In this document: one piece after another, positions 47,551 through 56,673 of the stretch | How positions within the stretch are numbered: position 1 is the first letter of the stretch | Layout: every line of letters begins with the position of its first letter | Source: AC-43 sp963728855 | Lineage (GTDB): Bacteria; Actinomycetota; Actinomycetes; Mycobacteriales; Micromonosporaceae | Length of the DNA: 64,000 nt | Direction of reading: 5' to 3' | Assembly (NCBI GenBank): GCA_963728855.1 | Contig: CAVSLN010000001.1 | Coordinates: forward strand, 310,001-374,000 | The notes under the pieces: generated by a model | Told to the model about the DNA's origin: nothing | The model's database searches: none | What the model saw: only the letters and a program-made list of their open reading frames with translations | Position numbers and translations under genes: made by a program

Positions 47551-48774
47551 TCAGCCGGCGCTTGCCCCGGTGTCGCTGATCTCGGCTCCCCGGATGCTGA
47601 GCTGCCGCAGTGCGATGGCCGGCCCGAGCGCGAGGACCGCAGCGCCGGAGAGCGCGCCCGTCACCAGGCAGGTCAGCCACAGCAGGTTCTGGTTGACACC
47701 GAACAACCAGGTGCCCGCGAGCGGGCCTAGCAAGGACGCTGCGCCGAACGCCATGCCGATCAGCCCGTTGTAGCGCCCGCGCATCTGTGGTGGTGCGATC
47801 TCGGCGATGAGCGCAGGACCGACCGCGTTGAAGCCGATCTCGCCGATCGTCCAGACCAGCACGGTGACGGCGAACACCGGGATCGAGCTCGCGAACGCGG
47901 TCAGCCCGAACCCGACGCCCAGGATCAGCGACGAGGCGGCCATCGTCGGGACGACCCGAAGGCGGTCGACCAGCCGAAGCACCAGTGGCTGGGCCGCGAT
48001 TACCGCGATCGGGTTCACGGCGTAGATCACGCCGTATGCGCCGGCGCTGAGCCCGCTGGCGCGCACGGCGAGCGGCAGCGTCACCAACTGCTGCATGTAG
48101 ACCAGCGTCCCGAGCAGGATGGATACGAACAGGCCGAGGGCGATGCCATCCTTGAGTACGCGCGCGTAGCTGCCGGACTCGCCGGGCGGGGACTTCGGAC
48201 GGGTCTCCGGAACCGTGCGTGCGATGATCATCGCGAAGCCGAGGCAGGTGACCGCGTCCAGCACGAACAGCAGCCAGTACGAGCGGTCGGCTAACAGGCC
48301 ACCGAGGATCCCGGCCACCGCGACGCCGAGGTTGATCGCCCAATAGATCAGCGCGTACGCCCGCGGCCGGGCCCAGGCAGGTACCAGATCAGCGACCGCC
48401 GCCGACATGGCAGGCCGGTAGAGGTCGAGGAGCAAGCCGGTCAGCGCCGCCGCTACGGCGATCACCGCGAGTTGACGCGCGGAGGCCAGCACCATGAAGC
48501 AGGCCGCCGTGCCCACCATTCCGGTCACCAGCGTCATCCGGCGACCAATCCGGTCGGCAAGGTAGCCGCCGACGATCTGCGACACGAACGAGCCGGCGCC
48601 GAAACACGCCAAGACGACACCGATCGTCGCCGGCCTCAAGCTGCGTTGTCCGGCCAGGTAGAGCGCGAGGAACGGCTCGACGACGTACCCGATCCGGTTG
48701 ACGAAGGTGCCGGCCATCAGGTACCAGAAGGGGCGCGGCAGGTCGGCCGACAAGCGCGACCACCAACTGCTCAT
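47551..48774 (-). CDS. Major facilitator superfamily exporter
   Basis: 407 residues from ATG 48774 (GTG 48780 also possible). About twelve transmembrane helices. The MFS loop motif between helices 2 and 3 is GGYLADRIGRRMTLVTG. Resembles multidrug/MdtH-type efflux proteins. It lies on the opposite strand and converges with the biosynthetic operon across a 239-bp gap, so it is a candidate exporter for the product; this is context only. Confidence 0.88.
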   Translation of the reverse strand: MSSWWSRLSADLPRPFWYLMAGTFVNRIGYVVEPFLALYLAGQRSLRPATIGVVLACFGAGSFVSQIVGGYLADRIGRRMTLVTGMVGTAACFMVLASARQLAVIAVAAALTGLLLDLYRPAMSAAVADLVPAWARPRAYALIYWAINLGVAVAGILGGLLADRSYWLLFVLDAVTCLGFAMIIARTVPETRPKSPPGESGSYARVLKDGIALGLFVSILLGTLVYMQQLVTLPLAVRASGLSAGAYGVIYAVNPIAVIAAQPLVLRLVDRLRVVPTMAASSLILGVGFGLTAFASSIPVFAVTVLVWTIGEIGFNAVGPALIAEIAPPQMRGRYNGLIGMAFGAASLLGPLAGTWLFGVNQNLLWLTCLVTGALSGAAVLALGPAIALRQLSIRGAEISDTGASAG

Positions 48775-48957
48775 GCTCACGAGCCCGAAGCCTACGAGCG
48801 GGGTCCGACAGAAACCCGCGGGGTTCGCCCTGGACGCCGTGGCATGGTCAGGCCAACCGGCGTGCGCGGACATCGCACCGGTCGAACCACCCGGAGCCGA
48901 CAGCCGCGCCACGACTGGCGATCCAGCCCGGTTTGCCGGCCTGCGGGGGTACTGACG

Positions 48958-51257
48958 TCACAGGTTGGATGACGCCGCCCAGGCGGCGATCTGGGCGCGT
49001 GAGTTGATTCCGAGCTTCGTCATGATGTTGCGGATGTGGCTGTCGACGGTGTGTTCGGAGATGAACAGGCGGGCTGCGATCTGCTTGTTGCTCAGGCCGC
49101 TGGCGACCAGGTGTGCGACCTGTGCTTCCCGGTTCCCGATCGGGGACGCCGCGGTACCGCTCGATGCCTCGGCGGTATCCGGAGCGGGTTCGCTTAGCGC
49201 GAGCCTGATCGCTGCCTCCCGACTCAACCGCTTTCCCGCTTCGAACTCGGCCTGGAACGCGGCCGTACCGAGGGCGGCTGTCGTCGACTCCTTGGCCCGG
49301 GCCACGGGTGGAGCGAGGTACGGGAAGACCGTCGGGCCGATGCCGGTCTGCACGGTCTCCGCCGCCCCGAGCAGCTGTGCCGCGAGCCGTGGTTGGTCGG
49401 TACTGCCGGCGTCGCAGCCCAGCGCGTCGAGAAGCAGATACTGTGCCACCCGGTCGTCGATCTGGCGGGCGATCTGGAGCGCTTCGGTGAACAGTGGCCT
49501 CGACTCGTCGAGGTCCCCGCCGATCAGTGCGGCGAGGCCGAGGTTGAGCAGCATCATCTCCAACGCGTACCGGTCGCCCACGGCCCGGCTGCGCCGTACG
49601 CCTTCCGTGGCCGCGGACCGGACGGTGTCGAGGTTGCCGTCGAACAGGCCGCCGAGTGCGCGTGCCTGGAGCACTGCGACCGTTGCGGGGAACTCGTCCA
49701 GACTCGTGGCGATGCGGTGGGCTGTATCGAGCAGGTGCCGGGCGGAGGTACGGTCGCCGGCCATGTGGTGGGCGATGGACGCCAACGACAGCGACTGCGA
49801 CTGGAGGCTGGCCAGTCCCGCCTGCGCAGCTACGGTCGCCGCCTGGTCCAACGCGGGTCGGGCGGCCGCCGGATCGGACCGCAGGATGGCCAGAAACCCA
49901 CGCATGAAATGGGCCAGAGGGGCTGCCTGCCGGCTGCCGTCGGCCGACCCGAACAACTCGTTGAACCAGCGGCTGCCCTCGCTGGTCGCCCTGGTGACCC
50001 AGTACCAACCGATGAAGCTGGCCAGGTCGAGCCCCCGTTGGCTGTCCTGGCGGGCGACACACCGCTGCAGGACCGAACGGATATTGTCGATCTCCAGGTC
50101 CATCCAGTCGAGCCACTCGACCAGCCGGTACCGGGCGTCGACTATCAGTTGCTGGCATCTGCCCCGGTAGTACTCGGCGCAGCGCAGCTCGACCATCTCC
50201 GCCTCACCGGCGTCTCGCAGCTTGAGGCCGGTGTACTCGCGCATCGTCTCGTGTAGCCGATAACAGGCGACGTCCCCGGCGTCCTCCTTCAGCACCAGCG
50301 ACTTGTCGACAAGCGAGGACAACAATCCAGCGCCTGCGCCGCCGACACGTCGTCGGACGTGCAGACCGACTCGACGTCGTGGAGGGTGAATCGGCCGGCG
50401 AACATGCACAGCCGCCGCAGCAGCGCCTGCTCGCCGGCGGTCAACAGGTCGTGGCTCCAGTCGATGGTGGTACGCAGCGTCTGGTGACGCGGCAGGGCGG
50501 CCCGGCCGCCGCCGGTGAGCAGCCCGAACCGGTCGGTCAACCGATCAAGGACTTGCCGCGGCGTGAGGACCCGGGTGCGCACCGCCGCCAGTTCGATCGC
50601 CAGCGGCAGCCCGTCGAGCCGGCGGCACAGGTAAACCACGGTCGCCTGGTTCGCCGCGGTCACCTCGAACGCGCCAGACGCAGCGGCCGCTCGTTCGGCG
50701 AACAGCCGTACCGCCTCGTTGTGCCGCAGCTGTACGACTGACGCCGCCGAGTCAGGTGGCGGCAGGTCCAGAGGCGGGACGGGCACCACGTGCTCGCCGG
50801 GCACCGCCAGCGGCTCCCGGCTGGTGGCGATCACCTGTACGCCGGGTGCGGCGCGCATGACCTCGGTCAGCAGCCGGGCGGCCGCGTCAAGCAGGTGCTC
50901 GCAGTTGTCCACCACCAACAGCAACCGCTTGTCACGCAGGTACGAGCGCAGCAGGGCCAGTGGCTCGGTCGCCGCCTGATCCCGCAGGTCCAGGGCCGCC
51001 ATGACCGCGTGGCCGACCAGTCCGGGATCCCGGAGGTCGGCGAGCTCGACCAGCCACGCCCCGGCGGGGAACCCGCGTGCGAGATCGGCAGCGGCCCGGA
51101 TCGCCAGGCGGGTCTTGCCGACCCCGCCCGGCCCGACGAGGCTGACCAGCCGGGCCGCGGTGAGCTTCGTGCGCACTTCGGCAAGCTCGCGGCGACGGCC
51201 GATGAAGCTGGTCGCCTCGGCCGGCAGGTTGCCTGGGCGTCGTACGGGTCTGGCCAT
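48958..51257 (-). pseudogene. LuxR-type regulator with ATPase domain, split by a -1 frameshift
   Basis: The first part (51257 to about 50330) has an NB-ARC/STAND-type P-loop (VSLVGPGGVGKTRLAIRAA), VVDNCEHLLDAAARLL and TSREPLAVPGE, running to VCTSDDVSAAQALD. The rest continues in another frame from LLSSLVDKSLVLKED, through TPR-like helices, to a C-terminal LuxR helix-turn-helix (GNREAQVAHLVASGLSNKQIAARLFISEHTVDSHIRNIMTKLG). The span is 2300 bp, one short of a multiple of three; the missing base is near 50321-50331. Restored, it would be about 766 residues. A plausible pathway regulator for the operon next door; inactive or a sequencing error as it stands. Confidence 0.85.
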
Positions 51258-51370
51258 GGTAGCCAGCACCGTACTCCCCGCTCGCAAGGGCACCGCCGCG
51301 GATGGATTGGCGAGCCAATCACGAATTCCATTGATGGCGGGGCCTCGGTGTGCCGCCTAGTCTGGCGGGC

Positions 51371-51607
51371 ATGACCGAACAGCTACCGATGCAGCGGGTG
51401 GAGGTGAGTTTTGTCGGCGCCCCGCCCGCCCAGCGCATAGCCCGCGCGTCGGGGGTCAGCCAGGTGGAAGTTGATGGTTCGGTCCTACGCTGCCTGGTGT
51501 GCGGTAGCTTTCAGCCGTTTCTGGAGGCGTTGCGCGGTTACGAGGTCACCAGCCTCCAGTCGACGGCGAACCGCTCCGCCTCGGACCCGGACACCGGCGA
51601 GGAATAG
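51371..51607 (+). pseudogene. C-terminal remnant of an ABC transporter ATPase
   Basis: 78 residues. The piece MQRVEVSFVGAPPAQRIARASGV, then SQVEVDGSVLRCLVCGSFQPFLEALRGYEV matches, as I recall, the region after the ATPase core of actinobacterial ABC-2 ATPases (the part that ends in SLEEVFL). Core Walker motifs are absent. It has its own ATG but no visible ribosome-binding site, so I read it as a fragment, not a small gene. Confidence 0.5.
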
Positions 51608-51704
51608 CGTCGCGTCGAGGGACCCGTGGCATGCCCGTCAGAATCGCTGCCCCGTCAGAATCGCCGCGCGCGACGACCAGCGCGGAGACCCCGGGAGGAC
51701 CACC

Positions 51705-51908
51705 GTGCGTCCACTCTTCAGGAGCCAGCCGCAGATCAGCGCTGTCGAAGAATCACCACGGAACGCGGCGAGGGCTGCAGGTCTCACCTACCTCATCTCG
51801 TTCGCGGTCATAGCGTTCGTCGAATTCGGCATCCACCCGCCCCTCATCAACGGGGATCCGAATCTCCAACCCGCCAATGCAGTGGAAACCGCCCGCAGCA
51901 TCCCCTGA
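51705..51908 (+). CDS. Short DUF4386-like fragment or small membrane protein
   Basis: 67 residues from GTG 51705, with GGGAGGAC upstream. Contains RNAARAAGLTYLISFAVIAFVEFGIHPPLING, which looks like the first helix of a DUF4386 protein, then stops. The next gene starts again with the same type of helix. It may be a truncated duplicate. Confidence 0.4.
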   Translation: MRPLFRSQPQISAVEESPRNAARAAGLTYLISFAVIAFVEFGIHPPLINGDPNLQPANAVETARSIP

Positions 51909-51961
51909 CCCCACCGAAACGCCGTCATTAATTCTTCCGGGACCTTTTCGACCAAGGAGTG

Positions 51962-52672
51962 ATGGCCTTGAACTCGAACAAATATGCTCCCAGAGTTGCC
52001 GGTTTCGCTTTTCTGTTTCTCATCGTGACCGTTCTTGCCAGCGGGATCCTGTGGCGCGGAGTCAGGACCACACACGGGATCTCCGACACGCTGGTCAGCA
52101 TCTCCGAAATGTTCTCCGAAATCCGGCTCAGTCTCGTCCTGTCGATCGTCGCGAGCATCACCACGCTCCTTCTGGCGGCGATGCTCTACGCCATCGTGGC
52201 GCACCAGGACAGGAATCTGGCGATCCTGGCCCTTTCGTGCCGCGTGGTGGAGGCCGGACTCTACGCGGTCGGCATGCTGGCCCGGAACGTGTCCCTGAGC
52301 CAGGGCTCGTCGAATGACGCGTCATCCGTTCAGGCCCTGGCCGACCAATCCATGGACGTGCGGTGGACGAGCACCAACATCGGCGCCATATTCTTCGCCG
52401 CGGGCAGCACGGTATACAGCTACCTGCTGCTGAAGGCGCGCTCCATCCCTGTACCGCTTTCGGTGACCGGTCTGGTCGGATCGCTTATCATCCTGGTCGG
52501 CGTACCCGCGCAAACCGCGCTCAGCCACCGCACCTTCGCTGGCGTGTCGGCCGTCATCTGGGTCCCGGTAGCCGTCTTCGACATCGCCACCGGCGTATGG
52601 CTGCTGGCGAAGGGCGCCAGCGTCACCGCGACCGAACACGAACACACCGAGCGAAGCCAGGCACGCGTCTGA
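51962..52672 (+). CDS. DUF4386-family integral membrane protein
   Basis: 236 residues from ATG 51962. AAGGAG at 51954-51959 lies too close to that ATG but eight bases from an in-frame TTG at 51968, which may be the real start. About six transmembrane helices: YAPRVAGFAFLFLIVTVLASGIL, SLVLSIVASITTLLLAAMLYAIV, LAILALSCRVVEAGLYAVGML, then three more, ending in a polar tail. DUF4386 proteins have no established function. Confidence 0.8.
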   Translation: MALNSNKYAPRVAGFAFLFLIVTVLASGILWRGVRTTHGISDTLVSISEMFSEIRLSLVLSIVASITTLLLAAMLYAIVAHQDRNLAILALSCRVVEAGLYAVGMLARNVSLSQGSSNDASSVQALADQSMDVRWTSTNIGAIFFAAGSTVYSYLLLKARSIPVPLSVTGLVGSLIILVGVPAQTALSHRTFAGVSAVIWVPVAVFDIATGVWLLAKGASVTATEHEHTERSQARV

Positions 52673-52828
52673 ACTCGGCGCCGCGCTGTGGCTGGGAGAT
52701 GCCTCGCTGGCGGCGCTTCCTCGTCTCGCGCCTTGCGCGCGCGGCCACGACCTCGACGTGGCGACAGACGCTTACGTACCTGCTGCGGCGGTGCGTCGGT
52801 GCGTGTTCTGTTCGGGGTCGACGTCAAG

Positions 52829-55800
52829 TCAGTGGGCGTCCGTGCGCGCGCGGGCGATGACCTCCTCGGTGGTGAGTGGCGCCTTCGGGTGGTAGCTCAG
52901 GCACAGCGGGGTGCGGATCTTCGCGAAGGCGGCGCCCTCCACGGCGGCGTAGAACTGTCCGGACTTCAGCAGGGACACGTCGGGTACGTCGCCGCCCTTG
53001 GCCTGGGCCATCTCCCGGGCGGCGGCGATCTGTACGGGCGCGTTCAGCAGGCCGAAGAACTGCGTTGCGGCGTTGCCCGGGATGCGGTTGTGCAGACCCT
53101 TGGGGGCCTGGGTGGCGAAGACGAGGCCGAGCCCGTACTTGCGGGCCTGCGCGGCCAGGGCGAGCGTGCTCTGCGTACACGCGGTCATCGCGCCGGACGG
53201 CGCCAGCGTCTGCGCCTCGTCCATCACGAAGAGCCCACCGAGCGGGCGGTCACCGGCCGGGTGTTTCTTGATCCAGGCGAACAGCGCCATCTGGAGCTGG
53301 TTGACGAAGCTCTGCCGCTGGTCGTCGGAGGGCAGGCCGACGAAGCTGATGACCGAGACCCGGGCCCGCTTGCCGCGCGGCGGGGTGAGCAGGACACCAG
53401 GATCGGCTGCCGTTCCGCGGCCGCCGAACAGAGGGTCGTTGACCATCGCGGCGGTCAGCGTCTGCGCCAGCTCGCCGCCGATCTTCGCGGCGTTGTCCAG
53501 CTCGCTGACCCCGTCGGGCATGGCCGCCAGCAGGTCGATGAGCCCGCGCAGGCTGCTGCCACCCCGCTGACCGTAGTACTGCACGGCGTTGCGCAGCACG
53601 GCCTGGCCCAGGTGGGCCTTGCTCGTGCGGGCGTCGAGCTTGGCCCGCGGCACGATCGACGCCACGGCGGACTCGACCGCCTCAGCGAACTCGTCTGGGT
53701 CTTCGCGCACCGTGCGGAACTCGGGCAGCGGGCGGAAGCTGAGCGGCCGGCCCGCCTCACGTCGCGGTGTCCAGACCATCACGTCGGTGTGGGCCAGGTA
53801 GTCCTCGGCACGACGGGCATCGCCCGGCCCCCAGCCGGCTGGCGGCTCCGGCCACGGATCGCCTAGCCGGGCAAGGTCGTTGTTCGGATCCAGCACGATC
53901 GCCGAGACGCCGCCTAGCGCGCACTCCTCCACGATCCGTCTGATGAGGACGGTCTTGCCGGAGCCGGAGCCGGCGAAGATGGCCGTGTGCTTGCGCAGCG
54001 CCTCCAGCTCGATCGACACCTGCGCGCCGTTGTCGAAGGCCACGCCGATCGTGAGTGCCTGCCTGCCTCGGCCGGGGCCCGTAGCGGTCCGAGCCGGTGG
54101 GGCGTCGGGTTCGGCGGTCGTCGCCGGTAGCGTCTTCGACGTGGGGGACGGGCTCGGGGCGCCGCCGCCCCCGGCCGTACCCAGGTTCGGTGGTGCATCG
54201 GCCGGATCCGCGTCGCCATCGCCCAGCGCCTGCCGCAGCACCTCGATCCCGCTCGCTGGCTTCCGGGCCAGGAGCCAGGCGTGCAGGTTCGGGGGGTTCT
54301 CCGCCAGCAGCGTCTGCAGGGCCTGCAGGGTCCGCACGTCGCGGTTGTCGAGGCCGAGGTCCTTGCCGCCGGCCGCGTGGAATGCCTTCAGCTCGGCCTG
54401 AGTCGCCGCGCCACGGGACCAGTCGGGGTTGCGCAGCAGGAACAGCTTGCGCTTGGGTAGGCCGTCGGTCAGGCCGGCCGCGGTGCACGCCTTGCGCAGC
54501 CGGTTGAGGGCGGCCACGGCGTTGCGTGCCCCGATCGCACGGAAAGCCCAGTGCACCTGGTCCTCGGTCTGCTCGTCGAGAGTGCGCCGGAGCCGGGCGT
54601 GCAGCGCAGGCCGCGGGCCGGGCGGCGGGTCCACGGAGTACGCCTGCGCCGCCTCGCCCCGCTCCAGGATCCACGCCTGCAGCCCAGCAGAAAGCAGCGG
54701 CGGCACGGCCGCATCCTCGACCTCGTCCATCAGCACCGTGGCGGGGTCGGCGGCCGCAGCGAGGTCGGCGTACCGCGCGTCCAACTCGGCCAGCGCCGGT
54801 TGCGCCGCCGGTGGCGGGAGGACCAGCGGCGGGCTCGGCTCGACCTCGGGCGGGGCGCCGAGCGAGCCCAGCTCGCGCACCGTCTCAGCGGCGAGGCAGG
54901 ACTGGATGTGCGTGTCGATCTTGATGAGGAGCTGGCGCGGGGTGAAGCCGACCGCGCCGTCGAACGCGTCCGGTCGCACCGGCCACGACGGGTAGGGCGG
55001 GGTGAACCCGATCTCGTCGAAGTGCCAGGCGAAGCGCTTCTCTACCAGGGCCCGCGCGACCTCGACCGACGGGATGGTCTTGAGCTGGGTCGCCTCCCGG
55101 AACCGGTCCTGCACGGTGTCGGTGGCGCGGTCCTTGATCAATTGCCAGGTGGCCGGGATGCAGGCGAGCAGCGTGAGCGTGCGCCTGGTGCGCTGCCGCA
55201 GCGACATCAGCCCGCCCGCAACCCGCTCCAGAACGGCGTCCTGGGCGGGCCCATCCGGCCCACCGGCGCGCAGTGTCTTCGCGGACTGGGCGATCAGCGT
55301 GTCGATCTGGTCCACCGCGATGACCATGGGCCCGCTCAGCGCCAGCAGCCAGGAGAGGTCCCGCACGATCAGCTCCGCCGGCCGCCGGGTCCGGCGCATG
55401 CCCCAGCCGGTCCGATCGTTGTGATCGTCTGAAATGGACTGTAGGTAGCTCTCGCCGATCTCACGCAGCGGTGGGCTGTCCGAGGCGAGCAGCGCCAGCG
55501 CCCGGGCAGTCTCCTCGCACTCCCGCCCGACGAGGGGCTCGTGCTTGCAAAGCAGCTCGATGAACGCGTCGAGAGACTCCCGGGTCAGCGCGGTGTCGCC
55601 GGCCACGGCGCGGCGTACGGTCCGCGGTGCGCCCACTCGGTCGCCGAGGTCGCGCAACAGAATGCGCAGCTGCGTCTCCTTGCCGCCTGCCGAGCGCGAC
55701 AGCCCCTCGTCCAGGGACTGCACCACGCTTGCCCAGAAGCCCTCGGCGTCGAGCAGCGAGACGAGGAAGAAGTACCCGCCGCGCGCACACACCTGCTCGC

Positions 55801-56032
55801 GCACCCAGCCGAGCAGATGTGTCTTGCCGGTGCCGCGCTGGCCCTGCAGCGCAAGCCCGATCGGACTGGCGTCCGCGCTGCGGCGCGCGTCGTCGACGCC
55901 CTGCGCCACCATGCGCTCGGTGGCTCGATGCAGGCCCTCGACGTGGAACGGCGCCGGGCGCCACACGTCGTCGGCAACGGGCGCCCAGTTGAAGCGCAGC
56001 GCCTCCAACGCCTCGAACTGGTCCTCGGTCAT
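52829..56032 (-). CDS. Two-ATPase fusion: N-terminal AAA-type P-loop plus C-terminal HerA/FtsK-like motor
   Basis: 1067 residues. Residues 1-390 form an ATPase module: Walker A ALQGQRGTGKTHLL (Lys70) and Walker B MVIAVDQIDTLI (Asp241, Gln where Glu is usual). Residues 390-655 are linker and an unclassified part (KLFLLRNPDWSRGAATQ, LLARKPASGIEVLRQAL) plus a Pro/Ala-rich hinge. Residues 655-1067 are a HerA/DUF87-type DNA motor: TAIFAGSGSGKTVLIRR (Walker A 688-694), IVLDPNNDLARLGDPW, LGGLFVMDEAQTLAP (Walker B, Asp938/Glu939) and GLGLVFATQAPKGL. Both folds are known in phage-defence and conflict systems. Start and stop overlap the neighbouring winged-helix gene (TGATG), so the genes are translated together. 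Confidence 0.85.
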   Translation of the reverse strand: MTEDQFEALEALRFNWAPVADDVWRPAPFHVEGLHRATERMVAQGVDDARRSADASPIGLALQGQRGTGKTHLLGWVREQVCARGGYFFLVSLLDAEGFWASVVQSLDEGLSRSAGGKETQLRILLRDLGDRVGAPRTVRRAVAGDTALTRESLDAFIELLCKHEPLVGRECEETARALALLASDSPPLREIGESYLQSISDDHNDRTGWGMRRTRRPAELIVRDLSWLLALSGPMVIAVDQIDTLIAQSAKTLRAGGPDGPAQDAVLERVAGGLMSLRQRTRRTLTLLACIPATWQLIKDRATDTVQDRFREATQLKTIPSVEVARALVEKRFAWHFDEIGFTPPYPSWPVRPDAFDGAVGFTPRQLLIKIDTHIQSCLAAETVRELGSLGAPPEVEPSPPLVLPPPAAQPALAELDARYADLAAAADPATVLMDEVEDAAVPPLLSAGLQAWILERGEAAQAYSVDPPPGPRPALHARLRRTLDEQTEDQVHWAFRAIGARNAVAALNRLRKACTAAGLTDGLPKRKLFLLRNPDWSRGAATQAELKAFHAAGGKDLGLDNRDVRTLQALQTLLAENPPNLHAWLLARKPASGIEVLRQALGDGDADPADAPPNLGTAGGGGAPSPSPTSKTLPATTAEPDAPPARTATGPGRGRQALTIGVAFDNGAQVSIELEALRKHTAIFAGSGSGKTVLIRRIVEECALGGVSAIVLDPNNDLARLGDPWPEPPAGWGPGDARRAEDYLAHTDVMVWTPRREAGRPLSFRPLPEFRTVREDPDEFAEAVESAVASIVPRAKLDARTSKAHLGQAVLRNAVQYYGQRGGSSLRGLIDLLAAMPDGVSELDNAAKIGGELAQTLTAAMVNDPLFGGRGTAADPGVLLTPPRGKRARVSVISFVGLPSDDQRQSFVNQLQMALFAWIKKHPAGDRPLGGLFVMDEAQTLAPSGAMTACTQSTLALAAQARKYGLGLVFATQAPKGLHNRIPGNAATQFFGLLNAPVQIAAAREMAQAKGGDVPDVSLLKSGQFYAAVEGAAFAKIRTPLCLSYHPKAPLTTEEVIARARTDAH

Positions 56033-56673
56033 CACACTCCGATCGCCAGAAAGTGCTTGGGTTGGTCGCCGATGGTCACCGCCGCCCGCCGATCCTCGTC
56101 GGAGAGCGCCTTCTGGTTCGACTCGGGCACGATATTGACGTCGGCGGCCCGTTCGAGCAGCCGAAGCGCGGCGTCGAGGGCAGCCCGGTCCACGTCGCCG
56201 AGCTCGCGCCGGATGTCGGCGATGCTCACCCACGCCCGCGGCGCGCTCGCGGTGGCCGCGTAGACCTTCCGGATGCGGTCGGTCAGGTCCACTTCGACCG
56301 CGGGTCGCGGCGCGGGCTCGGCCAACTCGGGGGCGAAGGCCATGGCCAGGCTCCGGTTGCTTCGCTCAAGATCCCGCTGTACGGCCGCCAGCAGCGACCC
56401 GAGCGCCGCCCCGAACGCCCGCGGCCGCGCCCCGTCAAAGTTCAGCGGCTCGCGGAAACGGTCCCACGCGGCATCGCCGAGCCGATGCACCATGACGCTG
56501 CCTTCGGTCCTGGTCTCCACATAGTTGAGGCGGTTGAGCTTGTCACGGCTTGGCTTCTTGAACTCAAAACCGAAGTGCAGCTTGAGATCTGGGTTTCGGA
56601 TATCACGGTTCTCGGACATGAGCACGACGAGGATCGCGCTCTCAGTCGGGGTGAGGTCATCCTTGCCGGGCAT
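56032..56673 (-). CDS. Winged-helix protein of the nuclease-ATPase operon
   Basis: 213 residues. An N-terminal winged helix (LTPTESAILVVLMSENRDIRNPDLKLHFGFEFKKPSRDKLNRLNYVETRTEG) and a C-terminal second one (WVSIADIRRELGDVDRAALDAALRLLERAADVNIVPE) flank a helical middle. Such adaptors join a motor to its nuclease or bind DNA; which applies here is unknown. Its start overlaps the nuclease gene by 17 bp and its stop overlaps the ATPase start, so the three products are made in step. No close family name is known to me. Confidence 0.6.
   Translation of the reverse strand: MPGKDDLTPTESAILVVLMSENRDIRNPDLKLHFGFEFKKPSRDKLNRLNYVETRTEGSVMVHRLGDAAWDRFREPLNFDGARPRAFGAALGSLLAAVQRDLERSNRSLAMAFAPELAEPAPRPAVEVDLTDRIRKVYAATASAPRAWVSIADIRRELGDVDRAALDAALRLLERAADVNIVPESNQKALSDEDRRAAVTIGDQPKHFLAIGV

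Noticed and set aside
51471..51704. Longer version of the small DUF4386-like ORF
   Set aside because: The upstream residues are shadow of the ABC remnant; GTG 51705 has a ribosome-binding site.
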